Source of the DNA: CAJQQY01 sp964564545
Lineage (GTDB): Bacteria; Bacteroidota; Bacteroidia; Chitinophagales; Saprospiraceae
Assembly: GCA_964564545.1 (NCBI GenBank)
Contig: CAZMBP010000055.1
Span: 20,623-84,622 of the forward strand
Direction of reading: 5' to 3'
Length of the DNA stretch: 64,000 bases
Notes under the pieces: generated by a model
What the model saw: the letters and a program-made list of their open reading frames with translations, nothing else
What the model was told of the DNA's origin: nothing
The model's database searches: none
Program-made: the position numbers and the translations under genes
Shown here: piece by piece, positions 53,148-62,592 of the stretch
Numbering within the stretch: position 1 is the first letter of the stretch
Layout: each line of letters starts with the position of its first letter

Positions 53148-55159
53148 AAAATTATTTTTGCTTGTTACTATTCTTTTTCAGTACAAGTTTGTCTCTAGCT
53201 CAGGTCCCTCAAGCTATTAATTATCAAGCAGTCATTAGAGATTTAAATGGGGATCCTTTAATACAAAATAACATTACTTTAAAAGTTTCTATAGCCAATG
53301 ATATCACAGGGGATAATATTACTTATGTGGAAGAACATGAAGTCTTGACCTCTTCTTTCGGGTTAATTGATATTCAAATTGGGACTGGAACGGTAGAAAT
53401 TGGGGGGTTTTTATTAATCGAATGGAAAACTCCAAAGTTTTTGGTGATTGAAATTTTATTAGAAGGATCTAGCAATTTTATTCCATTTGGTGCTTCACAA
53501 ATACTCTCTGTTCCGTACGCTCTTTATGCTGATAAAGTTAATGATGAGGGAACTATAAATTTAATTGGTGATACCTTATTAATTCATAAGAACACTACAG
53601 GGAAAGCAGATTCTGTTTTTTTTACTCCCAAAATAGAACAGCTAAATATTGATATTTCAACACCTGTTTGTGTTGGAGATAGTATTCATTTTACAGTATC
53701 GGATAATAATTACGACGGAGTATTTTGGATTACACCTGATAATCAGATATTAAATTTTCAAGATACTACATTTCGAGTCCAAAATGATGTATTAACTTCT
53801 GGTTTATATACGGCTATATTATCTATACAGGGACAAACTTTTGAACTTAGCCAATGGGTTGAGATTGATAGTTGTGAAGTGAAAACTCAAGATGATTTTC
53901 TAATATATAAAAACCAAGATTATATCCATAAAATCCTTGAGAATGATGAAGATAATACTAATATTCTTCTAATTACTAAAATAAATGATCAAACTGTAGG
54001 TGGAAATGCACTTATAACCTTAGCTGATTATCCATCTGTAAATATTAGAATAAATGAACAATCAGATGGAATTTCTATTATACCAAGTTCTGTCATAGAT
54101 ACTCTATTGCAATTTTCGGTTGAAGTTTGCGATGAGAACAATTATTGTGACGTCAGTACTACCACTTTGAAAATTAGCACAAACGAATTATTATTAAGTA
54201 ATAATATAATGAGTAGTATAGAGGCAGCTGATATTATTGATAATGCTCAAGATGGGGATACAATTGATTTTAATTATCAAATAATTTTGGTTCAAGGGAA
54301 ACCAATATCTATATACAAGCCTTTGACCATCAAGAATGCAATTTTTAAAAGAGCTTGTACTTCCTTAACGACTTTAGCTCTTCCTTCCTCTAGTTTTTCA
54401 GATACCATTATTGTGACATCTTCCGAAGGTTTTAAAAAGAGAGATTGGATTCTTTTAGTAAATAGCCCCGACCATCTTGATAATAGTTCTGGACAGATTT
54501 TAAACATAAAAAAAATTAGCGGTGATACAATTATAATTTATCAACAATTTGTAAATGCAATGGATTTTGGTGCCAAAGTAATTCATCAATTTCCACTTAT
54601 TCGTCCTCAACCTAATGCTAATATTAATTTATCCTTTGATAATGTTGTTTTCGATGGTAATAAGAATTGTAATAATTATACTTATGACTGGCGATATAAT
54701 AATACGATAAGTGTAGGAGAAGGAATGTTGATTCAAAATAGTTCTTTTGTTGATTGCCCAAGTGAGAATATTTTTATGTGCGGAGGTATAGTCAAAAATT
54801 CTACCGCCTTTAATTTAAATGGATCCTTCGTCCATGGTTCTTGTCCAGAATCTAATACTAATGAAAGTTTTGTATTAGATAATACTACTAAGGGGGTTTG
54901 TCTTATCCCAGCTACTACAAATGGTCATAATGAAGGTTGGTTTACATATTCTGCTAATACTCGATTTTTTACAGTTGAAGGAAATAAAGCTATTAATGGA
55001 GGTGAATCTTGCTTTGGATTTCAAGGCCTTGATGATTTCTCAAATATCTTTATTAATAATTATTTTGAAAATTTTTTAAACAAGAAATTTTTTACTTCAA
55101 ATAATCATCCGAACATAGATGATATTAGCAATAACGTATTCGTCAACACGCCAGACTAA
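53144..55159 (+). CDS. Large secreted protein with tail-fibre-like N-terminal domain and beta-helix C-terminus
   Basis: This 671-residue protein has a signal peptide (to about SLAQ, residue 19). An N-terminal domain follows (VPQAINYQAVIRDLNGDPLI, then FGLIDIQIGTGTV and SVPYALYADKV) that is common in Bacteroidota tail-fibre-like or adhesin-like surface proteins. The middle has Ig-like segments. From about residue 390 there are Asn- and Ile-rich short strands (IDNAQDGDTIDFNYQIILVQ) suggesting a right-handed beta-helix. No sorting domain is seen at its end. It is coupled by 4 bp to the small T9SS protein, and both lie on the inserted segment. It may be an adhesin or glycan-binding protein. Confidence 0.7.
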   Translation: MKNYFCLLLFFFSTSLSLAQVPQAINYQAVIRDLNGDPLIQNNITLKVSIANDITGDNITYVEEHEVLTSSFGLIDIQIGTGTVEIGGFLLIEWKTPKFLVIEILLEGSSNFIPFGASQILSVPYALYADKVNDEGTINLIGDTLLIHKNTTGKADSVFFTPKIEQLNIDISTPVCVGDSIHFTVSDNNYDGVFWITPDNQILNFQDTTFRVQNDVLTSGLYTAILSIQGQTFELSQWVEIDSCEVKTQDDFLIYKNQDYIHKILENDEDNTNILLITKINDQTVGGNALITLADYPSVNIRINEQSDGISIIPSSVIDTLLQFSVEVCDENNYCDVSTTTLKISTNELLLSNNIMSSIEAADIIDNAQDGDTIDFNYQIILVQGKPISIYKPLTIKNAIFKRACTSLTTLALPSSSFSDTIIVTSSEGFKKRDWILLVNSPDHLDNSSGQILNIKKISGDTIIIYQQFVNAMDFGAKVIHQFPLIRPQPNANINLSFDNVVFDGNKNCNNYTYDWRYNNTISVGEGMLIQNSSFVDCPSENIFMCGGIVKNSTAFNLNGSFVHGSCPESNTNESFVLDNTTKGVCLIPATTNGHNEGWFTYSANTRFFTVEGNKAINGGESCFGFQGLDDFSNIFINNYFENFLNKKFFTSNNHPNIDDISNNVFVNTPD

Positions 55160-55532
55160 TTTTCTATCTATAAAATGAGGTATGGGTTGATGACCTGATA
55201 ATCAGTTGATTGTAGTTCCGTTAATTTTAGCAAAAACACTAAAAATGTATTACAAACGCTTCATGATGGTTTACAAGGTCATTGTTATATTGATAAAGGA
55301 AATTTGTCAATATTCTTTGAGCACTTTTATTTGGGCAACGTAATAATCGTTACAAAAGTTAGAAGCACAAACTCAAATCTCACATTAATGTTTAATGAAT
55401 TAAAGAATCTATTAATTTATTAGTTTTATATATGAGATAGTTGAATAGGATTTATTGTATTAAAATAATAGAACCTCCTTAAATATTGATTGGAATGAAT
55501 ATAGCTCTTTTAACTAAATTGAAATCGAAATA
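55160..55532. other. Intergenic region with IS982 relic and direct repeat
   Basis: This 373-bp region holds the decayed IS982-type fragment (55202-55423) and then the right direct repeat (55488-55557), which runs into asnB. The stretch 55424-55487 is AT-rich with nothing recognised. Confidence 0.6.
55202..55423 (+). pseudogene. C-terminal fragment of an IS982-type transposase
   Basis: One frame is open from about 55202 to a TAG at 55421 and reads NTKNVLQTLHDGLQGHCYID, then KGNLSIFFEHFYLGNVIIVT and KVRSTNSNLTLMF. This follows the ...GDKGYIS..LFE....LVTKIRKNMKN pattern near the catalytic region of IS982-family transposases. The N-terminal two thirds and the final Glu block are missing. It is a relic inside the inserted block and may mark how that block arrived. 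The assignment rests on motif pattern alone. Confidence 0.6.
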
Positions 55533-55557
55533 ATGTGTGGGATAACTGGATTTATTG
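55488..55557 (+). repeat. Direct repeat, right copy (at asnB start)
   Basis: This is the right copy of the repeat at 52605-52667. It keeps the wzy 3'-end bases (TATAGCTCTTTTAACTAAAT) although no wzy gene precedes it here, which shows the order was once wzy-asnB. Confidence 0.8.
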
Positions 55558-57386
55558 ATTTCAACAATGTGTTGGATAAACCAGATTTAATTCGAATGAC
55601 AGATTCTATTGACCATAGAGGACCTGATGGAGTTGGTTATTCAAATTGGAATTTAAAAAGAGCTACTATTGGACTGGGGCATCGAAGATTATCTATTTTA
55701 GATTTATCTGAATCAGGAAAGCAACCTATGACTAAACATGGGGTGTATATTACGTATAATGGAGAAATTTATAATTACCGTGAAATTCGTAAAGAACTGA
55801 TTGATTTAGGCTATGAATTTATTTCTGATTCCGATACGGAGGTGATATTGTCTGCATTTGATAGATGGGGAGAGGATTGTGTTCATAAGTTTATTGGAAT
55901 GTTTGCTTTTGCATTATTTCATAAAGAAAATAATAAAATATTTTTATTTAGAGATCGAGCAGGAGTGAAGCCTCTTTATTATTATTGGAAAAATAAGACT
56001 TTCCTATTTTCATCTGAGCTTAAAGCTTTTCACCAAATTTCGAGTTTTGATAAACAACTAAACCTTCATAGTTTAGCCGAATTTTTTCAATATGGATATA
56101 TTTCCACTCCAAATTGTATTTTTGAAAATTGTCATAAATTAGACCAAGGCCATTATTTGATTTTTGATCTCCAAAAAGGTGAATTTTTTAAAAAGAAATA
56201 TTGGGATGTTTTTGATTGTGTCAAAACTAAAAAAGAAAAGTTAACTGGAGAAGAGTGTCTTGAAACAACTGAATCATTACTTACGTCAGCTTGTAATTAT
56301 CGGATGGTTTCTGATGTGCCTGTTGGAATTTTTTTAAGTGGAGGCTATGATAGTTCCATGGTTACGGCATTAATTCAAAAAGAAAGAACTCAAAAGGTAA
56401 AAACATATACAATTGCTTTTGAAGATGATCATTTTAATGAAGCAAATCATGCAGCATTAGTTGCGAAACATTTACAAACAGATCATCATGAGATGGTTTG
56501 TTCTATGGATGAGGCGAAGACTATTATTCCTATGATTGCTGATATTTGTGATGAACCCTTTGGGGATAGTTCAATAATACCTACCTACTTAGTTAGTAAA
56601 ATGGCAAGAGAAGAGGTAACGGTTGCTCTTTCTTCAGATGGAGGTGATGAACAGTTTATAGGATATAGACGATATTTAAAAGCGATTAGGTTAGGATCGG
56701 TTATTAATAAATTGCCCTATTTTGTAAATAAAACAATTGGGGCTTTGGGATCAACCGTTGCCTCTAAAGATAGAGTGCGAGAAAAAATATGGCAAACTTT
56801 TCAAGGATCAAATATTAGTTCTATTCCTTCTATTCAAACTCAAAATTTATTTTCAAAAGAAGTTAGACAACTTATCAAAGGGGGGGCAACTAAAGGAATT
56901 ATTGAAAATCTGTCTTATTCGACAGACTTGAATAGTCTTTTTGCTGCAGAATATCAGCACTACATGCAGGATGATATAATGGTCAAAGTAGATCGAGCCG
57001 CCATGGCGGTTAGTCTGGAAGGTAGGGAACCATTGTTGGATCATAGAATTGCAGAATGGGTTTTTCAACTTCCCCTGGATATGAAATATAAGAATAAAAC
57101 ACTAAAATATCTATTGAAAGAAATTACTCATAAGTATATTCCAAAAGAGATTATGGATCGACCTAAGCATGGATTTGCGATTCCTGTAATTGATTGGTTG
57201 CAGGGTGATTTATCATATTTGATATCTCAATATTTTTCTAAAAATAGAATCAACAGTCAAGGCTTATTCAATTATTCATTTGTTGAACAACATTTGAAGG
57301 GGTTTAAGAAAAAATCACCTGAAAGTGAGGTGTTTATTTGGCATATGTTAGTTTTTCAAATGTGGTATGACAGATGGCTAAAATGA
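55533..57386 (+). CDS. asnB: Asparagine synthase (glutamine-hydrolysing)
   Basis: This 617-residue protein has an N-terminal class II glutaminase domain with catalytic Cys2 (MCGITGFIDF), then SIDHRGPDGVGYSNWN, GHRRLSILDLSESGKQPM and YNGEIYNYREIRKEL. A synthetase domain follows with the PP-loop GIFLSGGYDSSMVTAL (near residue 268) and LSSDGGDEQFIGYRRY. It normally makes Asn from Asp and Gln. In glycan loci AsnB-like proteins often amidate uronic acids, which would suit a locus with a UDP-HexNAc dehydrogenase. Length and motifs are intact. Its 3' end overlaps the next gene (ATGA). Confidence 0.9.
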   Translation: MCGITGFIDFNNVLDKPDLIRMTDSIDHRGPDGVGYSNWNLKRATIGLGHRRLSILDLSESGKQPMTKHGVYITYNGEIYNYREIRKELIDLGYEFISDSDTEVILSAFDRWGEDCVHKFIGMFAFALFHKENNKIFLFRDRAGVKPLYYYWKNKTFLFSSELKAFHQISSFDKQLNLHSLAEFFQYGYISTPNCIFENCHKLDQGHYLIFDLQKGEFFKKKYWDVFDCVKTKKEKLTGEECLETTESLLTSACNYRMVSDVPVGIFLSGGYDSSMVTALIQKERTQKVKTYTIAFEDDHFNEANHAALVAKHLQTDHHEMVCSMDEAKTIIPMIADICDEPFGDSSIIPTYLVSKMAREEVTVALSSDGGDEQFIGYRRYLKAIRLGSVINKLPYFVNKTIGALGSTVASKDRVREKIWQTFQGSNISSIPSIQTQNLFSKEVRQLIKGGATKGIIENLSYSTDLNSLFAAEYQHYMQDDIMVKVDRAAMAVSLEGREPLLDHRIAEWVFQLPLDMKYKNKTLKYLLKEITHKYIPKEIMDRPKHGFAIPVIDWLQGDLSYLISQYFSKNRINSQGLFNYSFVEQHLKGFKKKSPESEVFIWHMLVFQMWYDRWLK

Positions 57387-58513
57387 AAATACTTCTAGTT
57401 ATTGATAATCTTTGTTCGGGAGGGGCACAAAATCAATTAACGTTACTTGCAATTGAGTTGAAAAAGAAAGGATATGATGTATTAGTATTCACATATTATC
57501 CACAAGATTTTTTTATGTCTAGGCTTGAGATACATGAAATAAGAATTATTAATGAAATAAAAAAAAATAAAATAGGCTTAAATGTTATTCGTAAGCTTGT
57601 CAAAACGATTAAAAGTGAAAGAATTGATATAATTCTCTCCTTTTTGGATACACCTAACTTTTATAATGTTTTAAGTTCAAAAATATCAAGAAGAAAAGTA
57701 AAAACAATCATCTCATACCGTTCAATGACTGATTTTCAGAAACTAAATTGGATTAGTTTGAGAATTAAGAGATGGACAAATCGACATGCAGGAATGCTCA
57801 TTAGTAATTCTCATCATGAGAGAGAGAGATGGTGTACAAAATTTCCAAAACTTAAGAGTAAATTTAGGACTATATATAATTTTGTTGATCTAGAGAAATT
57901 TTCGCCTGATATCAAAAATGAAAATAAAAAGTTAAGATTCCTAGTCGTTGGGACAGTATGTTCATATAAGAATGGAGATGCAATAATTGACGGTTTTGGA
58001 TATTTTAAAAGTTTATATCCAGCTATTAATTTTGAAGTTGTTTGGATTGGAAGAAAGTTTCTAATCAATTCTGATAAAATGGATTATTTCGATCGCTTGA
58101 ATGAGAAAATTGACCAAAAGAATTTAAGAGCAAATTGGATATGGAAAGAGCCCCATTTAAAAATTCATGAAGAATATCATAATAGCGATTGTTTAGTTTT
58201 GGCATCAAAAGTAGAAGGCTTACCAAATGTTGCTTGTGAAGGAATGTCTACTGGATTACCAATTCTTATTAGTAATGTCTTAGATCATCACCTATTGATT
58301 GAGGACGGATATGAAGGGTTCTTATTTCAAGTTGATGATAAAAAAGGATTATTCAAAAAAATAGAAAAATTTTTCTCTTTAAGTATAGCTGAAAGAAATC
58401 AAATGGGAGTGAATGCTAGAAAAAAAGCAATTCAACTATTTTCAAAGGAAAAATTTGTGAGCCAATTCCAAGAAGCATTTAAAGATATTTACTCTGTGGA
58501 TGTTTCGTTGTAA
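57383..58513 (+). CDS. Family 4-like glycosyltransferase
   Basis: This protein of about 376 residues opens MKILLVIDNLCSGGAQNQLT, the donor-fold start with the GGAQ loop of GT4. It continues with LVVGTVCSYKNGDAIIDGFG, VWIGRKFL, WKEPHLKIHEEYHNSDCLVL and ASKVEGLPNVACEGMSTGLP (the E-x7-E region). I take the ATG at 57383, which overlaps the asnB stop as ATGA. The ATG at 57374 adds three residues. It adds one sugar of the repeat unit; the donor is unknown. It ends the tight operon run, as an IS5 element follows. Confidence 0.87.
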   Translation: MKILLVIDNLCSGGAQNQLTLLAIELKKKGYDVLVFTYYPQDFFMSRLEIHEIRIINEIKKNKIGLNVIRKLVKTIKSERIDIILSFLDTPNFYNVLSSKISRRKVKTIISYRSMTDFQKLNWISLRIKRWTNRHAGMLISNSHHERERWCTKFPKLKSKFRTIYNFVDLEKFSPDIKNENKKLRFLVVGTVCSYKNGDAIIDGFGYFKSLYPAINFEVVWIGRKFLINSDKMDYFDRLNEKIDQKNLRANWIWKEPHLKIHEEYHNSDCLVLASKVEGLPNVACEGMSTGLPILISNVLDHHLLIEDGYEGFLFQVDDKKGLFKKIEKFFSLSIAERNQMGVNARKKAIQLFSKEKFVSQFQEAFKDIYSVDVSL

Positions 58514-58640
58514 GTTATGTTTGCTTCAAAAAAATCGTTAACAACTAAGGTCATCCTGATGGTTAACCTATTAGTTCTCGCGGTATATTCAATTTAAAAA
58601 ATAGCGAAAACTTAGTTCTCGTTTTAAATAACTTCAATAT

Positions 58641-59591
58641 GAAGTTGTTTTAAAATAAGGAAGTCCCAAAAGAGGGATTTATAAAAAATGTTGCAAAAGC
58701 GATAAATTGTTAGTTCTCACACAAACGATTTAAAACCTCTTGCAACATGTATGTAAAATTATCTAAAAAGTTTATTACAAAAAACTTATTACCACATTTG
58801 AGTCAAACTCATTTAGGCAGGAAAACAAAAATTCCTTTATGGCGAATCATCAAGGCGATAATTTATCGCCTAAAAAGTGGTTGTCAATGGAGAGAATTAC
58901 CTATTTCAATTTTTTGTAGTAATATTCTAATTAGCTGGAATTCAGTCTATTATCATTTTAATAAATGGTCAAAAGATGGCTCATGGAAAAAGATGTGGAC
59001 AACATTATTGTCTCTTAATAAAATGATATTGGATATGTCTTCTGTCCAGTTAGATGGTTCACATACTCCTGCCAAAAGAGGAGGAGAGGCGGTAGCCTAT
59101 CAACATCGTAAAAAATCAAAGACCACAAATACTTTATTTTTAACGGATAAAAAAGGGATACCAATAGCTATGTCAGAACCAATTGATGGCAACCATAATG
59201 ACCTTTTTAATATTGAAATTTTCTTCCTCAAAATACTCTCAGATTTGGAACAATCTCAAATAGAATCAAACGGATTGTTTCTAAATGCTGACGCTGGATT
59301 TGATAGTGAAGCATTCAGAAATATCTGTTTTTCAAAAGGCATTATTGCTAACATTGATTTTAATAAACGCAATTCAAAAAGTAGCTCCAAGAGCTTAGAT
59401 AATCAGCCTCTTTTGGATGATTTACTTTATAAAGAACGCTTTAGTGTGGAAAGAACCAACGCTTGGATTGATGCTTTCAAAGCTCTTTTAATTAGGTTTG
59501 AAACTATAGCTCAAACTTGGACTAGTTTACATTATTTAGCTTTCAGTTTGATTCTATTAAGAAATCAAACAAATCATTTTTAAACAACTTC
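58641..59591 (+). mobile_element. IS5 family insertion sequence (951 bp)
   Basis: The terminal inverted repeats GAAGTTGTTTTAAAATAA (58641-58658) and, reversed, GAAGTTGTTTAAAAATGA (59574-59591) match at 16 of 18 positions. TAT flanks both ends, a plausible 3-bp target duplication. One transposase gene fills the interior. The same terminal repeat occurs at 63863 at the right edge. The element splits the glycan locus between two glycosyltransferase genes without breaking either. Confidence 0.85.
58747..59583 (+). CDS. IS5 family transposase
   Basis: This 278-residue DDE transposase has an N-terminal DUF4096-like part (PLWRIIKAIIYRLKSGCQWR, YYHFNKWSKDGSWKKMW) and a catalytic core with VQLDGSHTPAKRGGEA (first Asp), LNADAGFDSEAF (second Asp) and YKERFSVERTNAWIDAFKAL (Glu region, Y-x2-R-x3-E-x6-K-like). 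It is in one frame, whereas some IS5 members use two frames. All acidic residues are present, so it may be active. The end-of-window fragment at 63882 is a diverged homologue. Confidence 0.9.
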   Translation: MYVKLSKKFITKNLLPHLSQTHLGRKTKIPLWRIIKAIIYRLKSGCQWRELPISIFCSNILISWNSVYYHFNKWSKDGSWKKMWTTLLSLNKMILDMSSVQLDGSHTPAKRGGEAVAYQHRKKSKTTNTLFLTDKKGIPIAMSEPIDGNHNDLFNIEIFFLKILSDLEQSQIESNGLFLNADAGFDSEAFRNICFSKGIIANIDFNKRNSKSSSKSLDNQPLLDDLLYKERFSVERTNAWIDAFKALLIRFETIAQTWTSLHYLAFSLILLRNQTNHF

Positions 59592-59688
59592 TATATAAAC
59601 AACTGGAAATTTATTTTCTACAGGCTATTTAAATAAAAAATTCAAGTAAGCCTGAGCAGTTACTGATTTGTTATAATTATTGTGTAGA

Positions 59689-60801
59689 ATGAATAAAAAA
59701 AAGATTCGTGTTCTTTTGTATGGCCCTTATATACGTTCAAAATCTAAAAAAAGGACAAAAAATATTGCAATAGGGGGATATGCTAGAAATATGATAACCT
59801 ATATAAACCATTTTAAATCAGAGAGAGTTGAAGTTATTCCTAGCTTTCATACAGTAAGAGGGCAATTGAGATTTGATAACTTTGTTTGGCGTTTTATTGT
59901 GGATTCTATTTCTTTTTGTAAAGATATTTTTTCAAAAAATGCAGAGATTGTTCATATTTTAGGACAATATAGGACAGCAGTTCCACGAGAGTTTATGGTT
60001 GTTTTTGTATCAAATTTGTTTAATAAAAAAGTGGTATATGAAATTAAAGCAGGAATTTTTATGGACTGGTATTTATCTACTAATTCCATTTTTAAATGGT
60101 TGACAAGGTATATAATAAAACAATCTAATTGCATTTTGGCTGAAGGAGAAATATACTTACCTTTTATAAGACAAGAGTTCGATAAAAAAGCTATTTATTT
60201 TCCTAATTATGTACCTAGTAGTGTAATACCAAAAAAACATATTGAAATATTTAATGATGATCACTTAAAAGTTTTATTTGTTGGTTATTGTTATGAAGGT
60301 AAAGGTGTATTTGAATTGGTTCAGGGTTGTAATTTAGCAGCTAAAAAAGGACATAAAATAATATTGACTTTAGTTGGTGCTGAACAAAATGAGTTTACAC
60401 GATGGCTGAATAATTATTCTACTAATGATAATTTAACAATTAATAGGTTAGGATCTAAATTATTTGATGATGTATTGGAAATTTTTAAGGAGAATGATGT
60501 CTTCTGTTTTCCATCAATTCATAAAAGTGAAGGCCATAGTAATAGTATAAATGAAGCTATGATGAATGGCCTAGTAATTATCAGTTCTAAGCAAGGATTT
60601 TTAGATTCTATAATTACTGACAAAACAGGATACAGTATAAAAGATATTCACCCAAAGACAATATCCGACACTTTAGAAGATATTCTAAATGATCCTGAAA
60701 TTGCTAAAGAAAAAGCAAAAAATGCTTACTGGAAATTAAGAAACAACTATTCCTCAGAGATACTATATAAAAAATTAATAGGGATTTATGAAACACTTTG
60801 A
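59689..60801 (+). CDS. Family 4-like glycosyltransferase
   Basis: This 370-residue protein opens KIRVLLYGPYIRSKSKKRTK, with the N-terminal GGYARNM loop, and has the GT4 donor domain: LKVLFVGYCYEGKGVFELVQ, ILTLVGAEQNEF, RLGSKLFDDVLEIFKENDVF and CFPSIHKSEGHSNSINEAMM with the E-x7-E catalytic/donor motif. I use the ATG at 59689; a TTG at 59680 would add three residues. It lies about 100 bp after the IS5 end and adds a sugar to the locus product. The specificity is unknown. Confidence 0.87.
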   Translation: MNKKKIRVLLYGPYIRSKSKKRTKNIAIGGYARNMITYINHFKSERVEVIPSFHTVRGQLRFDNFVWRFIVDSISFCKDIFSKNAEIVHILGQYRTAVPREFMVVFVSNLFNKKVVYEIKAGIFMDWYLSTNSIFKWLTRYIIKQSNCILAEGEIYLPFIRQEFDKKAIYFPNYVPSSVIPKKHIEIFNDDHLKVLFVGYCYEGKGVFELVQGCNLAAKKGHKIILTLVGAEQNEFTRWLNNYSTNDNLTINRLGSKLFDDVLEIFKENDVFCFPSIHKSEGHSNSINEAMMNGLVIISSKQGFLDSIITDKTGYSIKDIHPKTISDTLEDILNDPEIAKEKAKNAYWKLRNNYSSEILYKKLIGIYETL

Positions 60802-60877
60802 ATATTTCCTTCTATCTCCTTTTTTCAATTTACTCATTAAAACAATCAAAACTAAATTATTGAAATAATTCTGATTT

Positions 60878-62581
60878 ATGAAAATTGGCTTTTTGATCTT
60901 ACCTTTTTTTATTTTTTATTCTATAATCGGAGTGGCAAAAGATATACACGTTTACCCTAATAAACTTGCAGGTATTCAAACAGCGTTTAATAATGCCTTA
61001 GCAGGTGATAGAATAGTTCTTCATAAAGGAGATTATTTCGAAATCTTAAAACTAATAGATAAGTCCAATATTTCTATTGTAGCTAGCGGAGATGGTCCTA
61101 TAAAAATTTACGGAGTAATGCCTGAATTTGTAAATCAAACAAAAGTGATTTGGAAATTCATTAAGAAAGAAAGGAATAAACATTTTAAAAACCAGCAATG
61201 GGTATACGAAGCAGCTATTCCTAATCGCTTTCAAGAAATAAACCATTCTTTACAAGATTATTGGATTTATCGAAATAATCTCTATTTTAATGAAGATAAA
61301 ATGCTTTGGTCTTATGATGACCTTGCGTCCTTCCAAAGTCGAAAAATAAGAGGAACAAATGGAGAAGGTGTTTTTTTTAGAAAAGATAAAATTTTACTTG
61401 CGTTGAATAAACCAATAGAAAATTATCCTAAAACACAATACGTTACTTATTCTGGTCAGGTAATGGCAGCTGGAAATTTATCTAATGTTACGATTGATGG
61501 TGGAAAAGATAAACTTATTGAGTTCACGTATGCTGGAAGATATTGTATTTCAGTAGGTGGTGAACTTAATAATGTCACTTTTAAAAATTTAAAAATTATT
61601 AACCCAAATGATGCTTTTCATTTTCACCAATGTAAAGGACAAAATATAACTATTGAAAACTGCATATTCAAAAAGAATGTTCCTTTTGATTGTTTATGGA
61701 TAGATATTAAAAAATCCAAATCAATGGAGGGGACAGCAATCGTTTATGCGAGTGGAGAAATAAGAAAATTTAGTATTCGCAAAAATACTATTGAAGGTTT
61801 TTTTAATGGCATTTTAGTTATCCCTGGAAACACATTAATTGAAAATAATCATTTAAAGGAAATAGGAGATGATGCGATTGAATTGGAAGGCCCAGTCGAG
61901 AATACTATTTGTAGAAAAAATTTTATTGAAAATGCTTTCATGTCAATCAGTTTAGTTCCTGTAGAAAAGGGACCAGTCTATATTTATGATAATATTATAT
62001 ATTCCAATATAGAAAGTTATCCATTCGAGTATCTAAATGATGGAAGTATTAGGGAAATAGAAACTAAACTCCTTAAATTTTGGAATTTAAAGGAGGGAAG
62101 TAAACTCAAAAATGGGAAGCTTATGAAAGTGAGTGGGAATGTGCATTTTTATTACAATACATTTATTTCAAAAACACCTCCTTTAACTTTAGGGGTTTAT
62201 AGTAAAAAAGAATTTTCACCAATCAATTCAAGTTTTTATAATAATATATTTTTATCGGATGGAGTTATTACCAAATATACTGGTTTGGTAGAGGATGGAA
62301 TTGATATTGATAATAATGTATTTTGTTCTACTAAGAAAAGTAATTTTAATGATTTTCTTTTTATAGGTTGGAATGGTACGAACCTTTTTACACTCAAAAA
62401 TAATTCTAAATGGACTAATAATGAAATGTTAGAGCTTAATTACAAGCTAAAAAAAAGAAACCTTAGTTGGTGTAGAAAATCTAAAAAAGTACTTACTAAA
62501 TTTAAATTAAAAAAATTGATGGAATCTTTTCCTGATAGCCATCATTTAAATAAAAGAACTATTCCAGGGGCATCCCTTTAA
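60878..62581 (+). CDS. Secreted right-handed beta-helix protein (possible polysaccharide lyase-like)
   Basis: This 567-residue protein has a signal peptide (KIGFLILPFFIFYSIIGVAK). A beta-helix follows from about residue 25 (IHVYPNKLAGIQTAFNNALA, GDRIVLHKGDYFE, then parallel-strand repeats with CKGQNITIENCIFKKNVPFD and NTIEGFFNGILVI, LIENNHLKEIGDDAIELEGP). This fold occurs in polysaccharide lyases, epimerases and pectinase-like enzymes. It may trim or modify the exported glycan in the periplasm. No catalytic residue set is recognisable. It lies between a glycosyltransferase and wecB. Confidence 0.7.
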   Translation: MKIGFLILPFFIFYSIIGVAKDIHVYPNKLAGIQTAFNNALAGDRIVLHKGDYFEILKLIDKSNISIVASGDGPIKIYGVMPEFVNQTKVIWKFIKKERNKHFKNQQWVYEAAIPNRFQEINHSLQDYWIYRNNLYFNEDKMLWSYDDLASFQSRKIRGTNGEGVFFRKDKILLALNKPIENYPKTQYVTYSGQVMAAGNLSNVTIDGGKDKLIEFTYAGRYCISVGGELNNVTFKNLKIINPNDAFHFHQCKGQNITIENCIFKKNVPFDCLWIDIKKSKSMEGTAIVYASGEIRKFSIRKNTIEGFFNGILVIPGNTLIENNHLKEIGDDAIELEGPVENTICRKNFIENAFMSISLVPVEKGPVYIYDNIIYSNIESYPFEYLNDGSIREIETKLLKFWNLKEGSKLKNGKLMKVSGNVHFYYNTFISKTPPLTLGVYSKKEFSPINSSFYNNIFLSDGVITKYTGLVEDGIDIDNNVFCSTKKSNFNDFLFIGWNGTNLFTLKNNSKWTNNEMLELNYKLKKRNLSWCRKSKKVLTKFKLKKLMESFPDSHHLNKRTIPGASL

Positions 62582-62592
62582 ATTTATTATTC

